Assembly: GCF_020379485.1 (NCBI RefSeq)
Contig: NC_063439.1
Span: 22,630,098 to 22,694,097 of the forward strand
Length of the DNA stretch: 64,000 nt
Reading direction: 5' to 3'
DNA from: Brassica napus
Lineage: Eukaryota > Streptophyta > Magnoliopsida > Brassicales > Brassicaceae
A program made the position numbers and the translations under genes. Under the pieces are notes generated by a model. The model was not told the DNA's origin. It saw only the letters and a program-made list of their open reading frames with translations, and made no database searches. The stretch's first letter is position 1. Every line of letters starts with the position of its first letter. This document shows positions 13,056 to 25,217 of this stretch, piece by piece.

Positions 13056-16000
13056 CTATCCTCCGCATCGGGTGGCAAACTGTGGAACACGGCCAAGTGG
13101 TAACAGAATATCATTTCCTATTCCACTTCCTTCCAAAACCTGTTTTTATATTTTTCACATCAAAAATTAACTTAATAAGATTTCACCTTTATTAGTAGTG
13201 TTCAAGTCAAATGCGACTAACCTTGTTTCTGTTAAATATATAAGGTGCAATCCGAGGAATGCGGCATACAGACAACGCATCCAGTAACACAAAAACTATC
13301 ACTTGCCATTGCTCAACCCTAAACGAAGGTACTGCCCTTGTCAACGACATCGTCTCCAACAAGCTTTCCTGTTCCACAACCACATTGCTGACAACTGTTA
13401 AATAACTTCGAAGCATAAGTTTTGAGATATCGACATCATTATGTGAAACTTGATTAAAAAGCTAGGATTTCAAATACCATTTCAGATATAGTAAGTTTTT
13501 CTTTCAATAGTGCTTTAATACATCTGACAATTTAGCTAGAGCCGGGGTGTGTTTGGTTTTCTAGGTAGACCGATAACAGAATAACAGAAAAAAAATCGAT
13601 GGAAAGGTTTTGAGAGTTACCACTTACCAGTCCTTTTTCCAACTCAGATATCGGTATTGGCAGCCTGAGATCAGTAGCGACTCTAGGTAAAGCTCTTGCA
13701 AGACACCCAGCAATTGTCTCCTTGATCTCTGAGGATAGCCCGTCTACCAAGATAATCCTCCGTGGGTACTCTTTACCGTAAACAAATAAGAACTCCTCAT
13801 GAGCAGATTTATCCTTCCCATATATGTATGCCAGAGAAGACGATGAAGCCCAGCTAAACGGTGAATCCCACATCATTCCGAAAGTTGATAACTACAAGAA
13901 GGTGGTGGACCAATGTGACAGTTAGTTCCATGCACTCCTAATGGGCAGTTTGTACAAAATGCTTAAAAGAGACTTACAGTTAGAGAGAGAGGCCTATGGG
14001 AGGTCCATCAAACCAAGATTGATCAGGGTCAAACAAATCAAAATCTGTCATCCCAGGCTTATTTGGCCACTCCAGAAGAGTTGCTTCGTCTTCAGTCATA
14101 TTGATGCAGATAGATATTTAGAATATTTTTAAATATCTTATTATTTATTTTAGTGATTATTTTAAATTTAGATAATTATCTTTAGGGTTTTACAGTTTTA
14201 TTAAGTTTGTATTCACTTTATGAATTTATGATTTGATTAATAAAAGTTAAGAGATTTCTTCGGCCAGAATATTGGTGTTCTCGACAAATTTAAAAAAAGC
14301 ATTGATCTTAAGCATTCTTAGACTAAATAATATAGTTTTCCGAGTATTCTCATAATCAACGGATCTCTAGTTCTATCCTATAAAGCTTCCGCTGCGTCAC
14401 ATATCCTCCTCAGAAACCTCTTCATCGAGTTGATGGGTACTTGGCAACAAAACGACTCCAGCTTTCGCAGCTATACAAAACATGACAAAATGCATAATTC
14501 AAAAACTTATGGAACTCCACAACGTATTGAAACCCAAAGCGTATAATAGCATAACTAACACTTTTTATGGACTTACCGGCATCAGTCTGCCTGGCTCAGT
14601 GCCGTAGCGCAGGCTTCTGCAAGTGCAAAGCGTGATACACAATTGACGTCCTCTGTATCAGTAGAAGACAAGTTAAGACCTGATTCGATATCTTTGCTTC
14701 TAACCTCACAATGATCACCACGGCCATCATTCTGATCGGCCCAGGTAACTGAACGACTAAGCTTCGTAGAGCTAGAAACTTTAAGGCATGGTTTAGTGAC
14801 AGTTTCACTTGATGAACACATATCCTGATGGACTTTAAGTCCCTTGTAAGATTCAGCTGAAAGGATTTCGCCACCCTCTTCACAAGAATCAGCATGGGAT
14901 TCAAGAGAAATAACCTTCTTTCCCAATTTTTCTGGTTTTTTCCTCAACCCTTTCATATTAGGACCAGAGGATGATCCTAGTAAAGCATTTTTCCTGTCTA
15001 ATGTCTGAAGAGCTTCTACGTGGAAACTTAGAGGATCTTCCATTGAACATGGTGGCTGCTTAGACACACTATATGCATTGCTCATTATAGCGGAACTCTC
15101 TAAACCCATCTCATCAAGCATACAACTCTTAATGCCCTTCTCCATTTCGCGATCCTTGCAATAACCTACATACGCACAATAAAATTCAATATTAGACAGA
15201 TAAACAGAATCTCTCACAGACAAGGAAATGGCCTAACAACCATCACAACTCACAACATCTCAGGCATCCACGAAATAAAGAAACTCGTTTGTGATACAGA
15301 GAAAAGAGAAAATTTGAAAGTAAGTTAACTATTTCTACAGCTCCCTGAGTGCTTACTTGTTTTTTTTTCTTGAAATGACTGCAGTTTGTTCGATATCTGT
15401 CAAAACTGTTTTCTCTTCGCCTGATTCCCCTACATGAGAAGCTTCCTCGGCTTGTGTTGAACGCCTCAAACCCTTCTTCTTAGACGCAGAAGAGGATTCA
15501 GTTAAAGAACTTTGCTCATCAAACTCTAATCGACGATGAAACCCAGCACACGCATAGTACACTTCAAAACCATCCAGATAAACAGGACGGACAATAACGG
15601 TAACAAATCAGCAGAAAATGGCCTAATAAATAACCACCACCACAAGATCTCTCAGGCTCCCTACGGAATAAAAGAAACCATTCCTACCTTCAAGCAAAGA
15701 ATAAGTAATATATACAGCTACAAATTCTTAGCGATATCTTGGTCGTAAGGCCTACTACTCTTAAACCATTCCTGCCTTCAATTTCATCATCGAACTTACC
15801 ATTCCTGGATTCGCAATCCAAAGGAACATAACCTTCAACGGCACAAGAAGGACCCATCCACTGCTCTAAATCCACCTCTCCCCCTCTCACAACATCATTC
15901 GCTTAGACAATCCCAAACCCTCCTCTTTCACATCCAAAGCATCACCAAACAACCATAGAATCCTATTGACCTTCCCCGTATCAAACTCGTACGTACGAGC

Positions 16001-16267
16001 CTCTTGCAGCGCTAGGCTGTTAACAAGACACGGAGCCGAGCAGAACTTTGTGGTCTTATTTAAATCGTATACTATCTGCTCCCTGATGTACGTACGTACG
16101 ATACTTCCCCTTCTAGAGACGTCGGAACGGAGGGATGCTCGGCAGAGAGGGTAGCCGCAGAGCTTAGCGATGGTTCGTTCCGTGACGACGTCTTCGTAGT
16201 CTGATCGAGATATCAAGGTTCCCGCCGCGAAGAGCTGCTTCTGATCAGTGATGCCGTCGTCGAGCAT
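13056..16267 (-). pseudogene. RIMA: RIMA / RPAP2-Rtr1 family gene, apparently disrupted
   Basis: The first exon (16267-15800) encodes the Rtr1/RPAP2 zinc domain: CGYPLC, then KFCSAPC. Later pieces carry the plant RPAP2 blocks: RSVTWADQNDGRGD (exon about 15180-14591), AKAGVVLLPSTHQLDEE (14474-14400), LLEWPNKPGM and DQSWFDGPP (14096-13978), SSSLAYIYGKD (13891-13628), PSFRVEQWQVIV (13368-13222) and the C-terminal LLPLGRVPQFATR (13139-13056). RIMA, the IYO partner, helps import RNA polymerase II into the nucleus. Three faults are visible. A one-base frame change is needed near 15900. A stop/frame change lies near 14584. A 298-bp insertion with a 5-bp duplication (14102-14399) splits a coding exon. 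The N-terminal residues before KLQL also seem lost. The two ends are well preserved, so decay is recent or the sequence has errors. The exon joins around 15357/15180 are uncertain. Confidence 0.8.
14102..14399 (-). mobile_element. 298-bp MITE-like insertion inside a RIMA coding exon
   Basis: On the minus strand the coding sequence breaks after EEVSEEDM and resumes with TEDEATLLEW. The intervening DNA is AT-rich, noncoding, starts TGACGCAG and ends as the inverse of TGATGCAG, giving short imperfect terminal inverted repeats. The pentamer ATATG (plus strand CATAT at 14097-14101 and 14400-14404) flanks it on both sides. GT/AG ends that would restore the frame are not present, so it is not a normal intron. 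I cannot assign the transposon family. Confidence 0.65.
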
Positions 16268-16950
16268 AGCGAGCTGAAGCTTGCGACTTCTTAAATTTAA
16301 GTAAAAATGAACAGGAATTCCAAACCGTTGGATTATAGCCGGAAAAACTCAGCCAAGAACTTGCGATGGACACCATAACTGAACCGTTCCCACCAAGACC
16401 AAAATAAAACTATCCTCTGCACCAGCAAACCAAACAAAGATTCAACCAAAGAACTAACACATAGTTTACATAACAAATTCAAACAAGCATAACTTATCAG
16501 AAATAACATCTGCCTGCAGATCCACAATCACTGCAACGAAGGAAACGAAGACCCAAGGCAAAGGTCTTGCAATAGAAAAAATGGAAGAGGTATCTTGACT
16601 GCATAAGCCCAAAGGAGAAACGCAGCAAGCACAAAGAAGAAAAAGAGAGAGTGGAGATGCCTTCCCCGGTGACGACAAGGAACGCCGACCACTGAAGAGG
16701 CTGAGACCAAGATGAAAAAGGTGACGGCCACTAGAAACTTATTATTGAAGGCAATGTATGGGTCCTTCTTGTATTAATACTTCTACAAAAAAAAAAAAAA
16801 ATGAAATTATGCCAACTAATTAAATTTACAAGAAATCTTCAGCATACAATAAAAAATGCGAGAAAGATTATGTGGCTAATGAGGCAACATTAACTTGGTC
16901 AAAGATAAAAGCCTCTTGAAAGACTGAAGTCTTTGCAATTAAAAAAAAAT
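16268..16950. other. Upstream flank of the RIMA copy
   Basis: Short hydrophobic frames on the minus strand here have no recognisable homology and overlap one another in different frames. I regard them as chance. A poly(A) run of about 14 lies near 16787. Confidence 0.4.
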
Positions 16951-16990
16951 ACTTTAGATTTCGATCCGTACATACGTGCGGATATATGTG

Positions 16991-18301
16991 TATTTTTAAA
17001 AATAATATTTACCTATAAAATAAGTTAAAAGATATTTATATAATATTAATTTTTAAGTATATAATATTTTGAAATTTTTTAGATTTGTTAAAATTTGTCT
17101 CTGATAAAACTGTACTAATCATATATTAATCATTATTTTGTTTATTTATTTAAAAATACAACATCATAATAATAGTTTTATTTTAAACATTAGTTTTATA
17201 TATATTATAACAAATTTTATTAAATTGTTGTTAAATAATATATTATTTTAAAAATTAGTTTTTAAAAATAATATTTGCCTATAAAATAAGTTAAAAGATA
17301 TTTATATAATATTAATTTTTAAGTATATAATATTTTGAAATTTTTTAGATTTGTTGAAATTTGTCTCTGATAAAACTGTACTAATCATATATTAATCATT
17401 ATTTTGTTTATTTATTTAAAAATGCAACATCATAATAATAGTTTTATTTTAAACATTAGTTTTAAATATATTATAACAAATTTTATTAAATTGTTGTTAA
17501 ATAATATATTATTTTAAAATTTAGTTTTTAAAAATAATATTTGCCTATAATAAGTTAAAAGATATTTATATAATATTAATTTTTAAATATATAATATTTT
17601 GAAATTTTTTAGATTTGTTGAAATTTGTCTCTGATAAAACTGTACTAATCATATATTAATCATTATTTTGTTTATTTATTTAAAAATGCAACATCATAAT
17701 AATAGTTTTATTTTAAACATTAGTTTTATATATATTATAACAAATTTTATTAAATTGTTGTTAAATAATATATTATTTTAAACATCAGTTTTTAAAAATA
17801 ATATTTGCCTATAAAATAAGTTAAAATATATTTATATAATATTAATTTTTAAGTATATAATATTTTGAAATTTTTTGGATTTGTTGAAATTTGTCTCTGA
17901 TAAAACTGTACTAATCATATACTATTAATCATTATTTTGTTTATTTATTTAAAAATGCAACATCATAATAATAGTTTTATTTTAAACATTCGTTTTATAT
18001 ATATTATAACAAATTTTATTAAATTGTTGTTATATAATATATTATTGTAAACATTAGTTTTTAAAAATAATATTTGCCTATAAAATAAGTTAAAATATAT
18101 TTATATAATATTAATTTTTAAGTATATAATATATTAAAATTTTTTGGATTTCTTGAAATTTGTCTCTGATAAAACTGTACTAATCATATACTATTAATCA
18201 TTATTTTGTTTATTTATTTAAAAATGCAACATCATAATAATAGTTTTATTTTAAACATTAGTTTTATATATATTATAACAAATTTTATTAAATTGTTGTT
18301 T
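16991..18301. repeat. Tandem array, about 4.9 copies of a 266-bp AT-rich unit
   Basis: The landmark TATTTGCCTATAA (first copy TATTTACCTATAA) starts equivalent positions at about 17006, 17272, 17538, 17802 and 18071, spacings of 264-269 bp. Each unit also contains CTCTGATAAAACTGTACT and GCAACATCATAATAATAG. Copies are highly similar, with small indels. The last two copies share an extra ACT insertion, indicating stepwise amplification. Confidence 0.95.
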
Positions 18302-18302
18302 A

Positions 18303-19260
18303 AAAATTTTTATTCTGGAAATGTTTGTATGTAACCAAATTAAATTATTTAGTATTATATTTTAAAAATATTATTTAATATATCATATTTCAGTTTAGTG
18401 TTTTATTTTTATAATAAAAAGTCAAACATAAAATGTTACAACCAATAAATTATTACTTATTTTTTTTTATATAAAATTAATCTGATAATTTCAAAAATAA
18501 TTGGGATATACTATTTACAATTTTAAAATTAATTACTGAAATATATATATATATATATTAAAAAAAATCTGGTATAGATTAAATATGTTAAACAATAAAA
18601 AATAATAGCATAAGGGAAATATATTTGGTTATTCTTAGGAATGTTATTGTTTAGATGTATATTGTTTATTTTCTGTTAGGTAAATATTATATATGAGTAA
18701 ATTTAGGATATTTAGTTAAGTTTTTAATTAATGGTCTAACATAGGAAAATTGTGGTCATAAATTAATAGATTAGATTTTAAACATTTTATTCTGAAAATG
18801 TTTGTATGTGACCAAATTAAACTATTTAATATTATATGTTTAAAATATTATTTTATTTGATATATCATATTTCAGTTTGGTGTTTTTAGTTTTACAACAA
18901 AAATCAAACATAAAATGTTACAACCAATAAATGATTATTTATTTTGTTTTATAAAAAAAATAATCTGATAATTTGAAAAGGAATTTGGATATACTATTTA
19001 ATTTTAAAATTAATTACTGAAATATATATATTTTGGTCTAGATTAAATATGATAAACAATAAAAAATAATAACATAATGGAAATATATTTGGTTTTTTTT
19101 AGAAATGCTATTGTTTAGATATATATTGTTTATTTTTTTCTGTTAGGTTAATATCATATATGAGTATATTTAGGATATTTTGTTAAGTTTCTAATTAATG
19201 GTTTAACATAAACTTTTGTATGGTAGATAAAAATTAGGATCCTAAATTAATAGATTAGAT
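18303..19260. repeat. Tandem duplication of a 477-bp AT-rich unit
   Basis: Copy one (about 18303-18776) and copy two (about 18780-19260) share TATTCTG...TGTTTGTATGT, CAAACATAAAATGTTACAAC, the TTGTTTAGAT block and the end AATTAATAGATTAGAT. The offset at the TATTCTG landmark is 477 bp. The copies have diverged more than the adjacent 266-bp array. Confidence 0.9.
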
Positions 19261-19608
19261 GATCAAGTATAAATAAGAAAATCATTTTGTTGGTTTGCTT
19301 ATGCTTACAACCGGGAATTGGATAATCGTATGACATTTTATGTAACGAAATATAGGTTCCGAATGATAATTGCAGATTGAGCGGTGCGGGACAAACAGTT
19401 CAACTACGGTACGGTTCTAACAGTTAGAAAAACATATCGGGACAGTTCGTAACAGCCATAATTGTCATACTTTAAAAAAGGGTTTGTAAAGATTCTCTTT
19501 GTGTACCTCAATAAACATTATCTACCACTAGGTCCACTACTAACTGCAACTACTACATTCACACACAAAAATAGGAGCGAGTTCAAAGATCATATGAACA
19601 CAAAGAAC

Positions 19609-21497
19609 TCATCTTTTGGAGACAACCACTAATATCAACATCGACATTGACACAACGATCTTAAACCCTGACGTATCCCAAAAGTTCTGTTTCTCCCCAG
19701 ACACCGATTCGTTCAACTGTTTTCCTGTAACCTGATCTCTTAGCTCCTTGATAGCCTTGTCTCTCTTCTCCCCCATCTGCATTTTCCATTCATATAAAAT
19801 CATTTGGTTTCTAATATATAAGTCAAGTAAAGCTAAAATCCACTTTACCCTCTGCAGCTTCCTTGTCTGGCTACGAGCTTCTTGCAGACAAAACTCAAGT
19901 TTCAGCACCTTCTTCCTCAACTCTTGATCTGTTCTTCTTTGTTTCTCCAACTGAATAATCATTTAAAAGTTAAAAGACTAAAACTTTCCGACGATAAAAC
20001 AGAACACAAGAATAAATAATAGACTGAACCTGAGATTCAAGTTCCTTAGTCTTGAGTTTCCAGTGACCTGACATTAACCTTATCTCATCTTTTAGCTTTG
20101 CAATCTCTTCGTCTTTCACACCCAACATCTTGTTCATTCTCTCGAACTTCTTCGGAGAAACCTCTTCCACACGTTTCCTGAGCTCACTTTCTCTGTCTTT
20201 ACCTGACTTTGCAACAGCTTCGGTGATCTCACGCTCGATTCTCGTGACTTCGTCTCTCAACTGCTTCTGAGAACACTCTCTTGTCCTCAGATCTCTCTGA
20301 AGGTTATCAAGCTGGTGGCCTAGCTGAGTCACACGGTCTTCGTGTTCTCTTAGCAAACGTGTTTTATCGTCGAGTTGTTCTGCGAGCATTGTGCATTGAA
20401 GCTGTGCGGATTGAGCAGAAGCAGCGCTTGCTTCCGCAGTTTCCTTTGTTAAAGCTAGCTGCGATCTCAGGTCGTCCACTTCTTCAAGAAACTGTTTTCT
20501 CAAAAACATAATTAAAACGCATAATAGAAACATTGTTAGAATGAATAATGTATGGCTGAGTGACTAAAGCGCCAAGCAAAGTAGCAAACCAAGCAATAAC
20601 CAAGCAGGACTTCTAGCTCACTAATTGCATTGAGTATTCAAGAAAGTAATGGTTCTGGAGTTGCATTGAGTGAAGCCTTCTGATCTATAACCGATCAAAT
20701 TAGTTCATTTCATCACAAGAGTTTAACTTTTCAGCCCAAATCTAGAGACCTATGTTATTTAAAGATCAGATTGTTCCCTTGACCCAGTTAAGATTCTAAA
20801 AACCATTCAAAGGATATCTTTTTGAATAGGTCTTCACTAGACATTCACTAATAATAAAGTTGAGACTTAGTCAACATTCCACACTAAGCTTCATCTACTT
20901 TTACTGAAGATCTAAAAAGGGCCATAGATCCAATATATATACCAAAGTATAATGATTAGCTTAGAAAGTTGAAACCAAGTATACTCTTTCAGTAACCATT
21001 TAACAACACTTATCAAAGACCCAAAACTTTTTCAGACTATAATATCAAATTTGGAGTCTTTAATATTATAACTCAAAAGCCAAAAGGGTATGTAAAAGTT
21101 AAAACCTTTGTAGCAGCAGATGTTGAAGCTTCGAGCTGACAATTCCTATCTTCCAATGTCTTCTGCAATTTACAGATCTCTCTTTCCATATTCTTAGCTT
21201 TTGTCTCTGCTTCCTGGAGAAAACAAAAAGCAAATCATTTCTCTTGATACAAACAAATAAACCCAAAATTGACCCCACAAAGGCACAAACCAAAGAAGAA
21301 TCAATCAGAGAATAAACAAAGGGACATACTTTTCTAGAAAGGCTTTCTTTAACAAAGAATTGTTCTTGAGAAACCAAACGGCCTTTCACTTGATTTAGCT
21401 CAGCCGCCATAGACACCACGTTCCTCCGGAAACTCTCCTTCTTCCCATCCAAATCTCTCAGAAGCGGATCCACCGCCGTTTTGAATGAATCTGACAT
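19609..21497 (-). CDS. NEAP2: Nuclear envelope-associated coiled-coil protein (NEAP family)
   Basis: Five exons (21497-21330, 21213-21106, 20491-20030, 19950-19849, 19776-19609) splice in frame to 335 residues. Nearly the whole protein is predicted coiled coil, rich in E/K/Q/L heptads, e.g. [17 protein letters not shown] and the [19 protein letters not shown] region. It ends with one hydrophobic segment ([15 protein letters not shown], about residues 318-332) followed by KR, a C-terminal tail anchor. This architecture and length match Arabidopsis NEAPs at the inner nuclear membrane, which interact with SUN proteins. Position next to RIMA and the shaggy kinase fits At5g26770 (NEAP2). The gene appears intact. 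Confidence 0.92.
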
Positions 21498-23788
21498 CAG
21501 GGCTTTGTCGGATCTCTCATAAAATCAGTGAATCTGTTTTTAAAGCATCAGATCAAATCTAAAAAAACTCTATAATGAAGAAGAAGAAGAGAAGCAATAA
21601 AACTATATTCAATGCATGTGAACAAATCTAAAATTATTAACATACAAGAAAACAAAGAGTGGATCATTAAAGTATGAACTTTTATTAATGAATCGGATTT
21701 TAAATATATTTCTTCAGACAGTGAGAAGCAAACAAAACAATCAAAGGAGTTCAAAAAAGATTGCGACTTTACGAATTCTTGTAGGAACTAAAGATGGGGA
21801 GAGAGTTCACAGCAGGAGCTTTGTATTCTCGGGGAAAATTGGAAATCAAAGCTTCATGTTAATTTTCTTTCGTGACAGAGGAGAGAGAAAGGAAACACGC
21901 AGTCAATGAGTTTCAAATAAATGAATTTAGCTTTTTTTAATGTCTGAGAGAGACATACAACTGGAAAGAAAATTAAATTATTATTATTTTCTTAAGTCTT
22001 TGATTTTATTTTCCACTAATTACGAGTTGAGAGTTTATTTGTTTTATGAATTAAAAGGGACTTTGAACTTCACTGAAAAACGAGTTCCCTCCGAATCCCT
22101 CGATAGTTGCAAACCACATCAGAGAAAGACAAAGTGGGAAAAGCAGAATTTTCTGTAAAAATATCAATATAACTTCTAGAATTTGACCCCAAAAAAACTC
22201 TAAAAGAATCAAATATTATTGGTGGGAGAATTGAAAATGTCCAAAAATATTTTTTTTTTGCCTAATCCTGTTACATTTTATTATCAGTACGATAAATATA
22301 TTGTTGGTCTCGTGGAGGGTAGAGGATATGTCTTGATATATGATTGAATAAAACGTTAATTTACTGGAAACTATGACAGTAGAATTGAGTTTTTTTTCAA
22401 AAAAAACAAGAACTATGACGTAGATTTATTGTTTTTGTAAACATGCGAAACATAACTGTTCGTAAACACTTGGCAAACTGTTCGTAAACACTTGGCATGC
22501 TTTGGAGGTTCATAGCTGGAAGCCTAAAAATAAGTGTAATGAGGCTAATTGGTTTTATCCACGCGATAGTATTCCACAAGATGCATTAACTTGTTGGAGC
22601 AATTAACGAGAAGTGTTATTTTCACATTATCCTTTTGTACTTGATCATTTCTTAACAATATCATTCCACGTTATTTTTCTTGCTTTATAAGTAGTATTCA
22701 TTTTTGTGAATATAATAATGTTATATATATATATATATGTTTGTTTGTAAAAAAACAATAAATAAATGTTACTGCTAAGTGCGCATGAAAATGTCTCATT
22801 ATTTTATCGAAGAAACATAGCAGACATAACATAGAAGGGAGAAGATGGTACCCAAAATAGTTGGTTCATTAAATTAATCTTATAAATAGGAAAAATGTTT
22901 GGAATATTATAATCAGATTATTAGTTGGATCACGCAGGGGTGGCTGTGTTTAAGGGACAATGTCGACACAAGAGACAACGATAGAAGAAACGTGGAAAGG
23001 GAAGAGTGGGTCTTAGGTTCGGATTTTAATACGTTCGGTTATCGGTTTGGTGTTTCCGAACCTCTAGAACTCCAGACGTCAGACAAAAAGACAACAACAT
23101 GAGCCGTTTTTCTTCTTTGTTTTGAACAGAAACGCAAGTATATATTACTGTGTAAACTTCAAAAGCTTACAGAATTAATGAAAAGTAGTTATTTTCTTGA
23201 CTTTAAATGTGAACTTTATATATGAGGTGTAACGCGAATGACTTTGTTGATACGGTACCATCAACTTAAGGAAGTCATTCACCTAGCTGCCATTCTTTAT
23301 TCACACCTATTCTTTGAGCTGTATCAGTAACAAAGATTTATATGTTATAGTAATACAGGAAAAACTATATAAAATTAATAATATTAAGACTATGATATTT
23401 TATTAATTTATAGAGCTATTAATTTACAAAATATTTTATTTTTCTAGATTTTTATTTTAGAATATATCTTTTATAAAGTAAACAAAATAATTGATTTCAC
23501 TGTATATACATTAATTCAATTTTTGAAATTCGACTTTCAAGTTATTTTTATTGTATTATTTGATGAATATCAAATATATTTTATAAATTTTAAATGTGTT
23601 TTAGATATAATTTTACTAAATATTAGTAAAATATATTGAAGTGTTAAAAAATAAAGAGATAATTCCCTTTTGAAATAAATAAGTAGTATAATTTTTTGTT
23701 TGTACTTAATAAAATGTATATATACAAAAATTATTAATTTATGACTTTAACGGGACCATATATTTACATAAGATTTTCTAAAATATTA
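21498..23788. other. Intergenic DNA where an SHM2 gene would be expected by synteny
   Basis: The first few hundred bases are the leader and promoter of the NEAP gene. The rest is AT-rich, with an AT microsatellite near 22722-22737, and no frame I can assign. Arabidopsis has serine hydroxymethyltransferase 2 at this place. I see no trace of it. Confidence 0.45.
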
Positions 23789-24021
23789 CTTTTTTGTTTC
23801 ATATTAAGTGTCACTTTAAATTTGTGCACAGAGATTAATAAAACTTTTGATTTTGCATATTTTCTATATTAAACATCATTACCTATACACTTAACAATAT
23901 TTCAGCCAATAGAAAAATAAACTAGAAAATAAAGTTAATAAATTATGCATTGAAATGCTAAGGCATTTATTTTGCAATAATTTTTTTCTCTACAACGACA
24001 CTTAATATGAAATAGAGGGAG
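23789..24021. mobile_element. Stowaway-like MITE, about 233 bp
   Basis: The left end contains TTTCATATTAAGTGTCACTTT and the right end is its inverse, GACACTTAATATGAAATAGAGGGAG. The outer base pairs abut TA on both sides (23787-23788 and 24022-24023), the target duplication of Tc1/mariner-type MITEs. The right terminus, read inverted, is the common CTCCCTC end; the left terminus has decayed. No coding capacity. Confidence 0.7.
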
Positions 24022-24601
24022 TATTATCTTATTATTATGTCGATTTGTGTTATATTTTGAACCGACTCAACTCGAGACCGGAAAAATTTATTAATTTATA
24101 GTTTCGTAAAATTTATCGAATATTAATTTATAGAGTTTCTATAGTGACAAAAAAAAAGTTTCTATAGTATTGTGTTCCGTTCAAGAGTTGGAGTTGATGT
24201 TTTGGTACATGGTACTATGTTTCATCACGGCAACATACAACACCAGTGAAGCATCATTGATTTGTTTTCCAATCGCTGCGGCAACTAACAACAAACAAAC
24301 AGCCACCGGTGTCTCGTTTTTTATGTCTCCAACAATTAATCGGCCATTGTTTTTTCCGATTCTGTTTTTTTTTGTTGTCTCTGTTGCCGTACTTTTTCGA
24401 ACGCTGCCGCTGGACGCATGAAACGAACAGAGCCAATATCACTTGATTCTATGTTTCTTTAAGAAGTCCGTTGATTCTGGCAAACATAGAAGAAGTCTGG
24501 AGATTAGACGTCAAACTCCTTATTGGACCGTAATACAAAACCAAAAAATTTCGCTGGCCTGTTTGGTGCAGATGAGGATAGGCCCGTTAATTACTCTGTC
24601 C

Positions 24602-24820
24602 TTACCGAATCACACGGCCCAATATCCAAGCAAAATTAATCCACCATGTTTCGGTAAGAAGCACGTAATCATAACGTTTGGTCACTGAATCAGGGAAACT
24701 AATCAGTTCTCGCGTGGAAGGGCTCAAAACGTAAACCCAACCTGGTACGGGGATCCAAACGAAACCGTCACATGTTAGCGAGGGTCTTGTAGCGGCGTCA
24801 TGGCATTGTGAATGGACCAC
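24602..24820 (-). pseudogene. Fragment of an F-box-associated domain
   Basis: The minus strand encodes SLTCDGFVWIPVPGWVYVLS followed by PSTRELISFP, the first blades of the plant F-box-associated (FBA) domain with its CDG...NPSTR-type signature. The F-box itself and the rest of the repeat domain are missing. Upstream and downstream frames do not continue the homology. It is a relic of a member of the large, fast-evolving F-box family. Confidence 0.65.
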
Positions 24821-25110
24821 ATCGATCTCATCTTCGTTGTACTTGCTAAAATATTGTCTTCAAAAATTCTACAAATAGTACACATTTCAACTAGCCACAA
24901 TGATTAGGGTCGAGGGAAGTATGTATAAGTATTTTACTTTTCTTTTTCGAAAAGTATAAAGTAAAAAGTTCAAAAGAAGCATAGACAGAGATCCCGATGT
25001 ATCCCATCACAGCCGCACATCTCGAAAATGTAACGCCACGACATCAATCTAAACCGTTAAACTAAACTAACAACTATTTTTTTTTGTAAACTAAACTAAC
25101 AACTATTTCT

Positions 25111-25120
25111 GCTATAAAAG
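25111..25120 (+). promoter_or_regulatory. TATA box of the small membrane protein gene
   Basis: GCTATAAAAG lies about 100 bases before the ATG at 25218, a normal spacing for a short leader. Confidence 0.55.
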
Positions 25121-25217
25121 TCTCCTTTTCCGCAATTAGCTACATCATTCTGTCGCGTTAACATTAGAGAATCCACAAAGACAAGACTCACTTCACTTCC
25201 CTGCCTCCAAATCTCCG

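Larger units (their letters stand above)
16951..19300 (-). mobile_element. Helitron-like element carrying AT-rich tandem arrays
   Basis: Read on the minus strand, the end near 16951 has a GC hairpin (TCCGCACGTATGTACGGA) followed by a degenerate version of the Helitron 3' terminus, CGAAATCTAAAGT against the usual TCAAAATCTAGT. The interior is two tandem arrays, described separately. No Rep/helicase frame is visible, so it would be non-autonomous. The other border is not defined. Confidence 0.45.

Noticed and set aside
16333..16731. Hydrophobic overlapping minus-strand frames
   Set aside because: Different frames of the same DNA, no start context or homology; chance.
16991..18301. Regular direct repeats that might suggest a CRISPR array
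   Set aside because: Units are 266 bp, contiguous, without unique spacers, in a plant nuclear genome; it is a tandem satellite.
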